A DNA stretch of 7,966 nucleotides from JAQBXX01 sp963925015 (GTDB lineage Bacteria > Pseudomonadota > Gammaproteobacteria > SURF-13): NCBI GenBank assembly GCA_963925015.1, contig CAWUTX010000020.1, positions 1-7,966 of the forward strand. Direction: 5' to 3'. This document shows positions 1-6,874 of this stretch, one piece after another. How positions within the stretch are numbered: position 1 is the stretch's first letter; every line of letters starts with the position of its first letter. A model generated the notes under the pieces. The model was not told where the DNA came from, searched no databases, and saw only the letters and a program-made list of their open reading frames with translations. A program made the translations under genes and the position numbers.

Positions 1-578
1 CGCAGCCCGTCCAGGGTGGAGTCGGGGGTGCGGCGCGAGGTCGCAATGTACCAGTATATCCCGTGCTCGGATTCGGCGATGGCGCGCACCTGCTCCAGCA
101 CGGATGCATCCGGCCAGTCATAGTGCTGCGAAGGGCCCCCCAGCAGAATCAGGCCGCGCCGCGTATCCTTCTTGTCCGAAGGAAGGATGCGGTTTAGAGC
201 GCCGCGCGTGACCAGCACCCGCCTGGAAGGCGCAATCGCGTCATGCTGCGGGATAATGCACAGATCGAAGAGACTTAGCGGCAGACTGGGCTTCATGAGC
301 ACCACTGCGCGCCCTCCGCGCGCACGGCGGGCGGCGAGCAGGGCCAGATGCGTGGCGTGCCCCGCGCCCAGCAGCAGATCGGGGTCGGGCAGCCCCTTGG
401 CGGGAGGGAAACTCCCCGCCAACCAGTACGCCAAGGCACGCAAGGCGGACAGTGCGGGCAGGGTGTATGTCGCAACGGGAACGCATTTTTCCAGGGCCTC
501 CGTCAGGCCGAGGCTTTGATTGTCATGGCCGCGCTTGCCGTCGCTGATGCGCCATACAACAAGTTTCGCCGTGGCCAC
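1..578 (-). CDS. ELM1/GtrOC1-family putative glycosyltransferase (3' end cut by window edge)
   Basis: The gene reads from a GTG at 578-576 down to the left edge, giving 192 complete codons with no stop, so the C-terminus is missing. I recognise the family (Mito_fiss_Elm1) from the N-terminal motif VWRISDGKRGHDNQSLGL (residues 8-25), the GAGHATHLALLAARRARGG stretch (71-89), MKPSLPLSLFDLCIIPQHD (95-113) and VLVTRGALNRI further on. Family members are predicted GT-B-like glycosyltransferases. The plant homologue ELM1 acts in mitochondrial fission, while bacterial members often sit near lipopolysaccharide genes; the substrate is unknown. The start lies 9 bp after the stop of the zinc-finger gene and in the same frame, so translational coupling is likely. 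The GAGGA sequence abuts the GTG with almost no spacing, which is unusual, but no better in-frame start is visible nearby. Family assignment is firm; the enzymatic role is inferred. Confidence 0.88.
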   Translation of the reverse strand, partial: MATAKLVVWRISDGKRGHDNQSLGLTEALEKCVPVATYTLPALSALRALAYWLAGSFPPAKGLPDPDLLLGAGHATHLALLAARRARGGRAVVLMKPSLPLSLFDLCIIPQHDAIAPSRRVLVTRGALNRILPSDKKDTRRGLILLGGPSQHYDWPDASVLEQVRAIAESEHGIYWYIATSRRTPDSTLDGL

Positions 579-587
579 TCCTCGAAA

Positions 588-800
588 CTAATCCTTCAGC
601 ACGTAATCCGCGCCGCAATACGGACACTTCGCCTTGCCGGTCGCCTCGATCGGCAGATAGACGCGCGGGTGTGAGTTCCACAGGCTCATGTGATCCATCG
701 GGCAGTGCAGCGGCAGATCGGCGCGCGTCACGTGATAAATACTTTGCGCGTTGGGCTCGTTGGAGCGTACGGTCGTATTTTGTTGCGTTGGCTTGAACAC
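588..800 (-). CDS. CHCC-type zinc-finger protein (zf-CHCC, NDUFS6-like)
   Basis: This is a 70-residue protein with a GTG start at 800-798. GAGGAGG lies about 5 nt upstream of the GTG, a near-ideal ribosome site that supports this start. The zinc ligands of the zf-CHCC family are all present: Cys33 (LHCPMD), His44 (NSHPRVYLPI) and Cys59/Cys62 (CPYC). The MSLWNSHPRVYLPI core is a family hallmark. The fold is related to the zinc-binding C-terminal part of the mitochondrial complex I accessory subunit NDUFS6. In bacteria these short proteins have no firmly assigned role, and none is claimed here. The first 25 or so residues look poorly ordered and carry no recognisable motif. The gene starts 15 bp after ilvE and ends 9 bp before the ELM1-family gene, so it is almost certainly in the same transcript. 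Confidence 0.9.
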   Translation of the reverse strand: MFKPTQQNTTVRSNEPNAQSIYHVTRADLPLHCPMDHMSLWNSHPRVYLPIEATGKAKCPYCGADYVLKD

Positions 801-815
801 GCTCGCCTCCTCAGC

Positions 816-1757
816 TTACGCGACCAGTGTAAGCCACTCGGGATATTGACTGCGCCGCCCGTGCACCTGATCGAAATACAGCGCCTGCAGGCGCGTGGTG
901 ATCGGGCCGCGACCGCCGTCACCGATGCGGCGCCCGTCCAGCTCGCGGATCGGTGTGACTTCCGCCGCCGTGCCGGTGAAAAAGGCCTCGTCCGCGATAT
1001 ACACCTCGTCGCGCGTGATGCGTTTTTCGCGCACCTCGACGCCGATCTCGGCGGCGAGCTTGAAGATCGTATCGCGCGTGATGCCGTCGAGTGCGGAGGT
1101 CAAGTCCGGCGTGCAGAGCACGCCGTCGCGCACGATAAAAATATTCTCACCGCTGCCTTCGGCCACGAAGCCGTCGACGTCGAGCAGCAACGCCTCGTCC
1201 GCGCCGCAGGAGAGCGCCTCGCGCAGCGCCATCATCGAGTTCATGTAATTGCCGTTGGCCTTCGCCTTACACATGGTGATGTTGACGTGATGGCGCGTGA
1301 ACGATGAGGTCTTGACGCGTATGCCCTTCTCGATGCCCTCCGCGCCCATATACGAACCCCACAGCCAGGCCGCGACGATGGCGTGCACCTTGAGATTGTC
1401 GGCGCGCAGGCCCATGCCCTCCGAGCCGTAGAAACACATGGGGCGGATGTAGATAGATTTTGAGGCCGACGCCTCCAGACTGTTTTCGCGCACGGCGGCA
1501 CGGCAGGCCTCACTCAGCGTGCGCTTGTCGTACGGCATGTCCATGCCCAGGATGTGCGCCGAGTGGAACAAGCGATCCATGTGCGCATCGAGGCGGAAGA
1601 TGGCCGTGCCTTTTTCCGTTTTATACGCACGCACGCCTTCGAACACGCCCATGCCGTAATGCAGCGTGTGGGTCAGCACATGCACCTTGGCATCGCGCCA
1701 GGGCACCAGCGTGCCGTCGAACCAGATGACGCCGTCGCGGTCGTCCATCGTTGTCAT
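816..1757 (-). CDS. ilvE: branched-chain amino acid aminotransferase IlvE
   Basis: This is a class IV, fold-type IV PLP aminotransferase of 313 residues, close to the roughly 309 usual for IlvE. It exchanges the amino group between glutamate and the 2-keto acids of leucine, isoleucine and valine in the cytoplasm. The opening IWFDGTLVPW, HTLHYGMGVFEGVRAY and FRLDAHMDRL blocks are typical. The PLP-binding lysine is Lys166 in KAKANGNYMNS, and Glu200 begins the class IV signature EGSGENIF, which runs on to GITRDT. The start at 1757 is chosen because AAGGAGA lies about 5 nt upstream. An in-frame ATG at 1799 would add 14 residues encoded largely by a heptamer repeat and not resembling the family. 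The gene lies 77 bp after glnE and 15 bp before the zinc-finger gene. The glnE-ilvE pairing is also known from Pseudomonas. Branched-chain versus D-amino-acid or aminodeoxychorismate activity is decided by overall similarity, not by one residue. Confidence 0.95.
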   Translation of the reverse strand: MTTMDDRDGVIWFDGTLVPWRDAKVHVLTHTLHYGMGVFEGVRAYKTEKGTAIFRLDAHMDRLFHSAHILGMDMPYDKRTLSEACRAAVRENSLEASASKSIYIRPMCFYGSEGMGLRADNLKVHAIVAAWLWGSYMGAEGIEKGIRVKTSSFTRHHVNITMCKAKANGNYMNSMMALREALSCGADEALLLDVDGFVAEGSGENIFIVRDGVLCTPDLTSALDGITRDTIFKLAAEIGVEVREKRITRDEVYIADEAFFTGTAAEVTPIRELDGRRIGDGGRGPITTRLQALYFDQVHGRRSQYPEWLTLVA

Positions 1758-1778
1758 GCGTTCTCCTTTAAAAAAACA

Positions 1779-1807
1779 GTTACAAGTTACAAGTACCAAG
1801 TAGCAAG
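1779..1807. repeat. tandem 7-bp repeat array, plus-strand orientation
   Basis: Four heptamers lie head to tail on the plus strand: GTTACAA at 1779-1785, an identical copy at 1786-1792, GTACCAA at 1793-1799 and GTAGCAA at 1800-1806, followed by one further G. The consensus is GTWNCAA. The array fills most of the glnE-ilvE spacer and lies directly upstream of a 7-base A run (T run in the ilvE transcript) and the ilvE ribosome site. Heptanucleotide short tandem repeats are known in several bacterial groups, for example cyanobacteria; whether this is the same class cannot be told from here. Confidence 0.85.
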
Positions 1808-1847
1808 AAAAAGATAAAATTTCCTTGATGCTTACTACTTGCTACTT
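1798..1847. repeat. 10-bp perfect inverted repeat across the glnE stop / ilvE leader
   Basis: AAGTAGCAAG at 1798-1807 is exactly complementary to CTTGCTACTT at 1838-1847, with 30 bases between the arms. One arm lies in the last codons of glnE and the other in the heptamer array. In the minus-strand transcript this could form a hairpin between the end of glnE and the start of ilvE, followed after about 20 nt by a 7-base U run. The arms are not GC-rich and the loop is long, so termination is doubtful. The pairing follows directly from two facing heptamer arrays. Confidence 0.7.
1832..1845 (-). repeat. two reverse-oriented 7-bp repeats overlapping the end of glnE
   Basis: On the minus strand, GTAGCAA (1845-1839) is followed directly by GTAGTAA (1838-1832). 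These are the same heptamer family as at 1779-1807 but in the opposite orientation. A degenerate third unit, GAAGAAA, may precede them at 1852-1846. The units lie over the terminal codons of glnE: the last residues Ser-Ser-Lys and the TAG stop are read from this repeat. Confidence 0.75.
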
Positions 1848-4765
1848 TCTTCAAATAATTCGCGCCAGACGCGCACCACTGCTGCACGATGCTCCGAAAA
1901 CTCTGTTTCCGGGACACAGGCAGAGGCCTCTTGCAGCGCGAGCCGATGCACGGCGCCGAGGTATATACGGTAGGCCTGCTCCAGCACCTGCGCCTGCTGC
2001 GCCGTAATTTTCCCGGCGGCTGACAACTGTGACAGCATGCCCACCGTCTGTGTGCCGCGCGCCAATTCAGGCGTTTCATGCGCCCACAATAAGGCCGCAT
2101 ATTGAACCATAAATTCGATGTCTGCGATACCACCGGCATCCTGCTTCAGGTCGAAGCGTCCCGCCGCACTGCTGGCATGCGCCATACGCATGCGCGCGCG
2201 CATTCCAGACACCTCGTCGCGCAGCGCAGTGCGCTCGCGCACACGGCCCATGATCTCATTCCGCAGCGCAGAAAAGTTCGCGGCGATGGCCGTCTCATGG
2301 GCGGGATGCTGCGCCACAACCCGTGCGCGCACCAGCGCCTGATGCTCCCAGGTCCAGGCCTCGTTGCGCTGATAATCGGCGAACGCCACCAGGCTGGTCA
2401 CCAGCAGACCGGAGGCGCCGCTCGGACGCAGGCGCATGTCCACCTCATATAACACCCCCGCCGTGGTGCGTGTGTTGAGCAGGTGAATGATGCGCTGCCC
2501 GAGGCGCGCGAAAAACACCGCGTTGTCGAGCGGCTGCGCGCCGTCGGTGCGGGCGGCATCGTCGCTGCTGTCGTGCACGAATACGAGATCCAGATCGGAA
2601 CCGTAGCCCAACTCGCGCGCACCCAGTTTGCCGTAACCCACGACGGCGAAACCGGCGTCGTGCATCTGCCCGTTTTCCCGATAACGCGGACGGCCATGTT
2701 TTGCCACCAACTGCCGCCACGCGAGCGCCAGCACCGCCTGCAAAACCACCTCGGCAATATCGGACAGGTGGGCGCACACCACCAGCGCATCCGGTGTCTG
2801 CGCAATCTGTGTCGCGGCCACGCGCAGCATCTGCGCCTGGCGAAAGTGGCGTAGCGCATCCATCTGCTGCTCCAGATCATGCGCGGGAACGGCATGCAGG
2901 CTGCGCTGCAGTTCTTGCGCGAGCGCGGCGCGTGCGAGCGGGGCGTACAGCGTGCGCGGATCGAGCAGCTCATCCAGCAGCAGCGGCTGACGCGCAAGCA
3001 GCGCGGCGATCCACGGGCTCGCGGCGCACAGCCGCACCAGTTGCGAAAGCGCGAGCGGGTTCTCCGCAAGCAGCACCAGATAAGCCGTGCGGCGCGCTAT
3101 GGTTTCGAGCAGATTCAGCATGCGCGCAAGCGTGACGTGCGCCTCCGCTCCGGCGTGTTGCTGTGTCTGGGCCGCCACCGCACCGAGCACCAGCGGCATC
3201 AGGCGATCCATGCGCTCATGGCCCTGCGCGCTGAGCGCACGATAGGCGGAGGAGTCACGCAGTGCCACGATGCGGCGCCACGCCTCGGCGGCATCAACGA
3301 ACCCATGCGCGCTTAATACGCTTACGGACTCAGCCTCATCGGACGACGCCAGCCAGAGACGAGACAGGTCGGCGTCTGCCGCGCGTTCTGCGGTCACCTG
3401 CGGCGCCGCAAACACCTGTTCAAAATGCCTCTGCACCTGCGCCCGGTGTGCGTGCAGCGCCTGCTCGAACGCCGCCCAGTCACGGTAACCCATGGCAAAG
3501 GCGAGCCGCGCACGCTCGAAGTCGCTCACCGGCAGACGGTGGGTCTGTTCGTCGGCGACCTCCTGCAGGCGGTTCTCCGTACGGCGCAGAAATACATACG
3601 AAGCCGTCAACTCGCGCGTCACCTGTTCCGGCAAATAGTCATAATGTGAAAGCTGCTCAAGCACGGCGAGCGTGGCGTGCGTTTGCAGATCCGGGTTACG
3701 CCCGCCGCGTATCAACTGAAATGCCTGCGCGATAAATTCGATCTCGCGTATACCGCCCGGCCCCAGCTTGATGTTGTCTTCGATGCCTTTGCGCGCGGTC
3801 TCTTCCTGAATCATGCGCTTCATGTCGCGCAGTGACTCGAACGCGCCGAAATCGAGGTAGCGGCGGTAGATGAACGGGCGCAACGTATCGAGCAGCCGCG
3901 CACCCCCCGCGCGGTCGCCGCCCACCACGCGCGCCTTGATCCAGGCATAGCGCTCCCATTCGCGCCCGTGCGTCTGATAATAATCTTCCAGCGCGGAAAA
4001 ACTGGCACTGAGCGGCCCGCTGTCGCCGAACGGACGCAGCCTGACATCGACGCGGAACACAAACCCCTCTGCGGTGGCGGCGCTGAGTGCGCCGATCAGG
4101 CGCTGGCCGAGGCGCAGGAAATATTCTTCATTGCTGATGCGATGGCGTTTACCGCGCGTCTCGCCGTCGGCAGGATAGGCAAAGATGAGATCGATATCGG
4201 AGGAAAAATTTAACTCCGCGCCGCCGAGCTTGCCCATGGCGATCACCACCAGCGCTTGCGCTGCACCCTCGGCATCGCGCGGCGTGCCGTAGTCCTGCTC
4301 CTGCCATGCGTGCAGCCGTCGCAGCGCGCCGTCCACACAGGCCTCGGCGAGGCCGGAGAGATCACGCAGGGTTGCGTCAAGTGGCGCCCAGCCCGCAAGC
4401 TCGCGCCACGCGATGCGCACCATCTCGCGTCGCCGTAGTCGGCGCAGCGCTATACCCAGCGCGGTTTCGTCGCGCACCTCCGCGAGCGCGGTTGCCAGCG
4501 TGCGTGCATACTCCTCTGCGTGATACTCGCGCAGCAGATCGCCGCTGTTCAACAGCTCATGCAACAGAGCCGGATTCTGGATGCAGCTCTGCGCAACGAA
4601 ATCGCTGCACGCCCACACGCGATGCAGCACCGCGAGCAGCTCGGGATGCGATGGCGCTGCTACGCCCGCAGCCTGTGCCGCGTCCTGAAATTGAGACCAG
4701 CGTTGCAGCGCGGCTTCACGCAGTGCTTCCGGGAGAGGGCAGAGACTATAGGAGGGCACACGCAT
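1835..4765 (-). CDS. glnE: bifunctional glutamine synthetase adenylyltransferase/deadenylase GlnE
   Basis: This enzyme of 976 residues (946 in E. coli) adds AMP to, and removes it from, glutamine synthetase in response to PII protein and glutamine, setting nitrogen assimilation. Two nucleotidyltransferase halves are visible. The N-terminal deadenylating half has MGKLGGAELNFSSDIDLIF (residues 177-195, metal ligands Asp190 and Asp192), then FRVDVRLRPFGDSGPL and LGPGGIREIEFIAQ. The C-terminal adenylylating half has YGKLGARELGYGSDLDLVF (711-729, Asp724 and Asp726), then YEVDMRLRPSGASGLL and DAGGIADIEFMVQ. Both active sites look intact. The ATG at 4765 has an in-frame TAA upstream but no Shine-Dalgarno sequence, and it lies 25 bp after the groEL terminator. 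The last codons (Ser-Ser-Lys-stop) overlap a heptamer repeat. ilvE follows after 77 bp. GlnE identity is very secure; the exact start is less so, since a GTG lies two codons downstream. Confidence 0.97.
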   Translation of the reverse strand: MRVPSYSLCPLPEALREAALQRWSQFQDAAQAAGVAAPSHPELLAVLHRVWACSDFVAQSCIQNPALLHELLNSGDLLREYHAEEYARTLATALAEVRDETALGIALRRLRRREMVRIAWRELAGWAPLDATLRDLSGLAEACVDGALRRLHAWQEQDYGTPRDAEGAAQALVVIAMGKLGGAELNFSSDIDLIFAYPADGETRGKRHRISNEEYFLRLGQRLIGALSAATAEGFVFRVDVRLRPFGDSGPLSASFSALEDYYQTHGREWERYAWIKARVVGGDRAGGARLLDTLRPFIYRRYLDFGAFESLRDMKRMIQEETARKGIEDNIKLGPGGIREIEFIAQAFQLIRGGRNPDLQTHATLAVLEQLSHYDYLPEQVTRELTASYVFLRRTENRLQEVADEQTHRLPVSDFERARLAFAMGYRDWAAFEQALHAHRAQVQRHFEQVFAAPQVTAERAADADLSRLWLASSDEAESVSVLSAHGFVDAAEAWRRIVALRDSSAYRALSAQGHERMDRLMPLVLGAVAAQTQQHAGAEAHVTLARMLNLLETIARRTAYLVLLAENPLALSQLVRLCAASPWIAALLARQPLLLDELLDPRTLYAPLARAALAQELQRSLHAVPAHDLEQQMDALRHFRQAQMLRVAATQIAQTPDALVVCAHLSDIAEVVLQAVLALAWRQLVAKHGRPRYRENGQMHDAGFAVVGYGKLGARELGYGSDLDLVFVHDSSDDAARTDGAQPLDNAVFFARLGQRIIHLLNTRTTAGVLYEVDMRLRPSGASGLLVTSLVAFADYQRNEAWTWEHQALVRARVVAQHPAHETAIAANFSALRNEIMGRVRERTALRDEVSGMRARMRMAHASSAAGRFDLKQDAGGIADIEFMVQYAALLWAHETPELARGTQTVGMLSQLSAAGKITAQQAQVLEQAYRIYLGAVHRLALQEASACVPETEFSEHRAAVVRVWRELFEESSK

Positions 4766-4771
4766 TCCGTC

Positions 4772-4777
4772 ATATTA
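4772..4777 (-). promoter_or_regulatory. possible -10 element immediately upstream of glnE
   Basis: The minus strand reads TAATAT here, five of six matches to TATAAT when allowing the base order of the consensus to differ at the fourth position. It lies about 6 nt before the glnE ATG, so a transcript starting from it would begin at or near the start codon. No -35 element is visible at 15-18 bp spacing, where the bases belong to the groEL terminator stem and T run. It may be chance in an AT-rich gap. Confidence 0.25.
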
Positions 4778-4790
4778 ACGAATTCCGCAC

Positions 4791-4821
4791 AAAAAAAGCC
4801 CCCTCGTACGGAGGGGGCTTT
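4791..4821 (-). terminator. intrinsic terminator of the groES-groEL operon
   Basis: A perfect 11-bp stem is formed by 4811-4821 and 4795-4805 (minus-strand arms AAAGCCCCCTC and GAGGGGGCTTT) around a 5-base loop. On the minus strand it is followed by an uninterrupted run of seven T residues that includes the stem's end. It begins 34 bp after the groEL stop. The T run exists only in the minus-strand direction, so it serves groEL. It should insulate glnE from heat-shock transcription, apart from any readthrough. Confidence 0.93.
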
Positions 4822-4855
4822 GAGCTAGTGCAAACAGCACAGGCGGGTTTACTGT

Positions 4856-6481
4856 TTACATCATGCCGCCGGGATCACCCATGTCCTTCATATCTGGCTT
4901 GTCGCCCGGCAGCTCTGCCACCATGGCTTCGGTGGTAATCATCAGGCCCGCGACCGATGCCGCGTTCTGCAGTGCAGTACGCGTCACCTTGGTGGGGTCG
5001 AGAATACCCATGGCGATCATGTCGCCATATTCGCCGTTGGCGGCGTTGTAGCCAAAATTGCCGGTGCCTTCGGCGACCTTGTTCAGCACCACAGAACCTT
5101 CCGCGCCGGCGTTCTGTACAATCTGGCGCAGCGGCTCTTCCATAGCGCGCAGCGCGATAGCGATACCGACGTTCTGGTCTTCGTTATCGCCCTTCAGCTT
5201 GCCAATGCTCTTGCGCACGCGCACCAGGGCCACACCGCCGCCCGGTACCACGCCTTCCTCGACCGCTGCACGAGTGGCGTGCAATGCATCTTCCACACGC
5301 GCCTTCTTTTCCTTCATCTCGATCTCGGAACCGGCACCGACCTTGATCACCGCAACACCGCCGGCCAGTTTCGCCACGCGCTCTTGCAGCTTTTCCTTGT
5401 CGTAATCGGAGGTTGCTTCTTCAATCTGCGCGCGGATCATCTTGACGCGCAACTGAATATCGGTAGCCTTGCCTGCGCCGTCGATGATGGTGGTGGTTTC
5501 CTTGGTGATGGACACGCGCTTGGCGCTGCCGAGATCGGTAACCGTGGCCTTCTCCAGCGTGAGGCCCAGTTCCTCGGCAATCAGCTTGCCGCCGGTGAGT
5601 ACCGCGAGGTCATCCTGCATCGCCTTGCGGCGCTCGCCAAAGCCGGGGGCCTTGACCGCACAGCACTTCACTACGCCGCGCAGATTGTTCACCACCAGCG
5701 TCGCGAGTGCCTCGCCTTCCACATCCTCGGAGATGATGAGCAGCGGACGGCCACCCTTGGCCGCAGCTTCCAGTATCGGAATCATCTCGCGGATGTTGGA
5801 TATCTTCTTGTCGTAGATCAGGATGTAGGGGTTTTCCAGATCGCAGGCCATGGTCTGCTGGTTATTGACGAAATAAGGCGAGAGATAGCCGCGGTCGAAC
5901 TGCATGCCTTCCACCACGTCCAGCTCCATCTCAAGACCGGTGCCTTCTTCCACCGTGATGACGCCTTCCTTGCCGACCTTGCGCATGGCCTCGGCGATCT
6001 TGTCGCCGATTACCTGGTCGGAATTGGCCGAAATGGAGCCGACCTGGGCAATCGCCTTGTCGTCGGTGCACGGCTTGGAAAGCTTCTTCAGCTCTTCCAC
6101 CGCTGCCGTCACGGCCTTGTCGATGCCGCGCTTCAGGTCCATCGGGTTCATGCCGGAGGCGACGGCCTTCAGGCCTTCTGCGAGGATGGACTGCGCGAGC
6201 ACGGTCGCCGTCGTGGTGCCGTCACCGGCGCTGTCGGAGGTACGCGAGGCGACTTCCTTCACCATCTGCGCGCCCATGTTCTCAAACTTGTCCTTGAGCT
6301 CGATACCCTTGGCCACGGACACACCGTCCTTGGTCACGGTGGGGGAACCATAGGCCGAGTCCAGCACCACATTGCGGCCACGGGGCCCCAAGGTTACTTT
6401 CACGGCGTCGGCCAGGATGTTGACACCCCGGGCCATGCGACTGCGCGCATCGTATCCAAATTTAACGTCTTTCGCTGCCAT
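4856..6481 (-). CDS. groEL: 60-kDa chaperonin GroEL
   Basis: This is the cytoplasmic ATP-driven folding chamber: 14 subunits in two rings, capped by GroES. The 541 residues align from end to end with E. coli GroEL (548). The ATPase residues Asp52 (TKDGVS), Asp87 (AGDGTTT) and Asp398 (RVEDALHATRAAV) are at the expected positions, and the cpn60 signature AAVEEGVVPGGG is at 405-416. The ATG at 6481 has AGAGGA 8 nt upstream. Two features differ from common sequences. The C-terminal tail (GDKPDMKDMGDPGGMM) has a single GGM unit instead of several. The apical domain has adjacent cysteines, Cys273-Cys274, where VA or VC is more usual. The gene follows groES by 52 bp and ends before a strong terminator, so the two form the usual operon under the CIRCE-controlled promoter. 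Confidence 0.99.
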   Translation of the reverse strand: MAAKDVKFGYDARSRMARGVNILADAVKVTLGPRGRNVVLDSAYGSPTVTKDGVSVAKGIELKDKFENMGAQMVKEVASRTSDSAGDGTTTATVLAQSILAEGLKAVASGMNPMDLKRGIDKAVTAAVEELKKLSKPCTDDKAIAQVGSISANSDQVIGDKIAEAMRKVGKEGVITVEEGTGLEMELDVVEGMQFDRGYLSPYFVNNQQTMACDLENPYILIYDKKISNIREMIPILEAAAKGGRPLLIISEDVEGEALATLVVNNLRGVVKCCAVKAPGFGERRKAMQDDLAVLTGGKLIAEELGLTLEKATVTDLGSAKRVSITKETTTIIDGAGKATDIQLRVKMIRAQIEEATSDYDKEKLQERVAKLAGGVAVIKVGAGSEIEMKEKKARVEDALHATRAAVEEGVVPGGGVALVRVRKSIGKLKGDNEDQNVGIAIALRAMEEPLRQIVQNAGAEGSVVLNKVAEGTGNFGYNAANGEYGDMIAMGILDPTKVTRTALQNAASVAGLMITTEAMVAELPGDKPDMKDMGDPGGMM

Positions 6482-6533
6482 AGCTAAAATCCTCTGAGTG
6501 TTTTAGTTCAGTATGTTTTGGAGTGATCCAGAC

Positions 6534-6818
6534 TTAGAGCACTGCCATGATGTCTTCCTCACGCATCACGATGAGGTCTTTGCCATCAATCTTCACTTCA
6601 GTGCCCGAATACTTGCCAAACAGCACCTTGTCGCCCACCTTGACCTCGAGCGGGCTGATAGCGCCGCTGTCCAGCACCTTGCCCTTGCCGACGGCCACTA
6701 CCTCGCCTTTGCTCGGCTTTTCAGCGGCATTGTCGGGGATCACGATACCGCCGGCGGTGGTAAGCTCCTCTTCCATGCGGCTCACAACCACACGATCATG
6801 CAACGGACGAATCTTCAT
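6534..6818 (-). CDS. groES: 10-kDa co-chaperonin GroES
   Basis: This is the 94-residue lid of the GroEL chamber, acting as a heptamer. The cpn10 signature begins at IRPLHDRVVV (residues 3-12). The mobile loop ends in GGIVI (23-27), the segment that binds the GroEL apical domain; GGIVL is the E. coli form, so only the last residue differs. The roof hairpin corresponds to GKGKVLDSGAISP (44-56). The C-terminal IDGKDLIVMREEDIMAV matches the family. The ATG at 6818 has AAGGAG 9 nt upstream. It is the first gene of the groESL operon, downstream of a CIRCE-covered promoter and of a second possible promoter. Confidence 0.99.
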   Translation of the reverse strand: MKIRPLHDRVVVSRMEEELTTAGGIVIPDNAAEKPSKGEVVAVGKGKVLDSGAISPLEVKVGDKVLFGKYSGTEVKIDGKDLIVMREEDIMAVL

Positions 6819-6845
6819 ATCATCTATCTCCTTGATCTTGAAAAA

Positions 6846-6874
6846 ATTATAGTGGGCTGAAGCCTGCTTGTTGG
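6846..6874 (-). promoter_or_regulatory. possible second groES promoter (P2)
   Basis: A perfect TATAAT lies on the minus strand at 6851-6846, about 28 bp upstream of the groES ATG. The best hexamer at 17-bp spacing is the weak CCAACA (6874-6869). Alternatively, TTGCCA and CCCACTATA in the same stretch distantly resemble a sigma32 promoter (CTTGAAA with CCCCATNTA). A transcript from here would start downstream of CIRCE and have a leader of about 20 nt. The -10 match is exact; the promoter call as a whole is tentative. Confidence 0.35.

Noticed and set aside
690..1307. 205-codon plus-strand open frame opposite the zinc-finger gene and ilvE
   Set aside because: It is antisense to two well-supported genes and shows no family motif; composition mirrors the opposite coding strand.
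1758..1799. In-frame upstream ATG that would lengthen IlvE by 14 residues
   Set aside because: The added residues come mainly from the heptamer repeat, do not resemble IlvE proteins, and the ATG at 1757 has a strong ribosome site.
1779..1852. CRISPR array or insertion sequence at the glnE/ilvE junction
   Set aside because: The repeat units are only 7 bp with no spacers between them, and there is no transposase or terminal inverted repeat.
2398..3069. 223-codon minus-strand frame inside glnE
   Set aside because: It overlaps the conserved glnE reading frame throughout, and its arginine- and cysteine-rich product has no recognisable domain.
4795..4821. Terminator acting on the plus strand
   Set aside because: The hairpin is symmetric but is followed by only three T residues in that direction, and no plus-strand gene ends there.
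5279..6487. 402-codon open frame on the plus strand opposite groEL
   Set aside because: It lies wholly antisense to a full-length, highly conserved groEL, has no recognisable protein motif or ribosome site, and is the usual shadow of GC-rich codon use.
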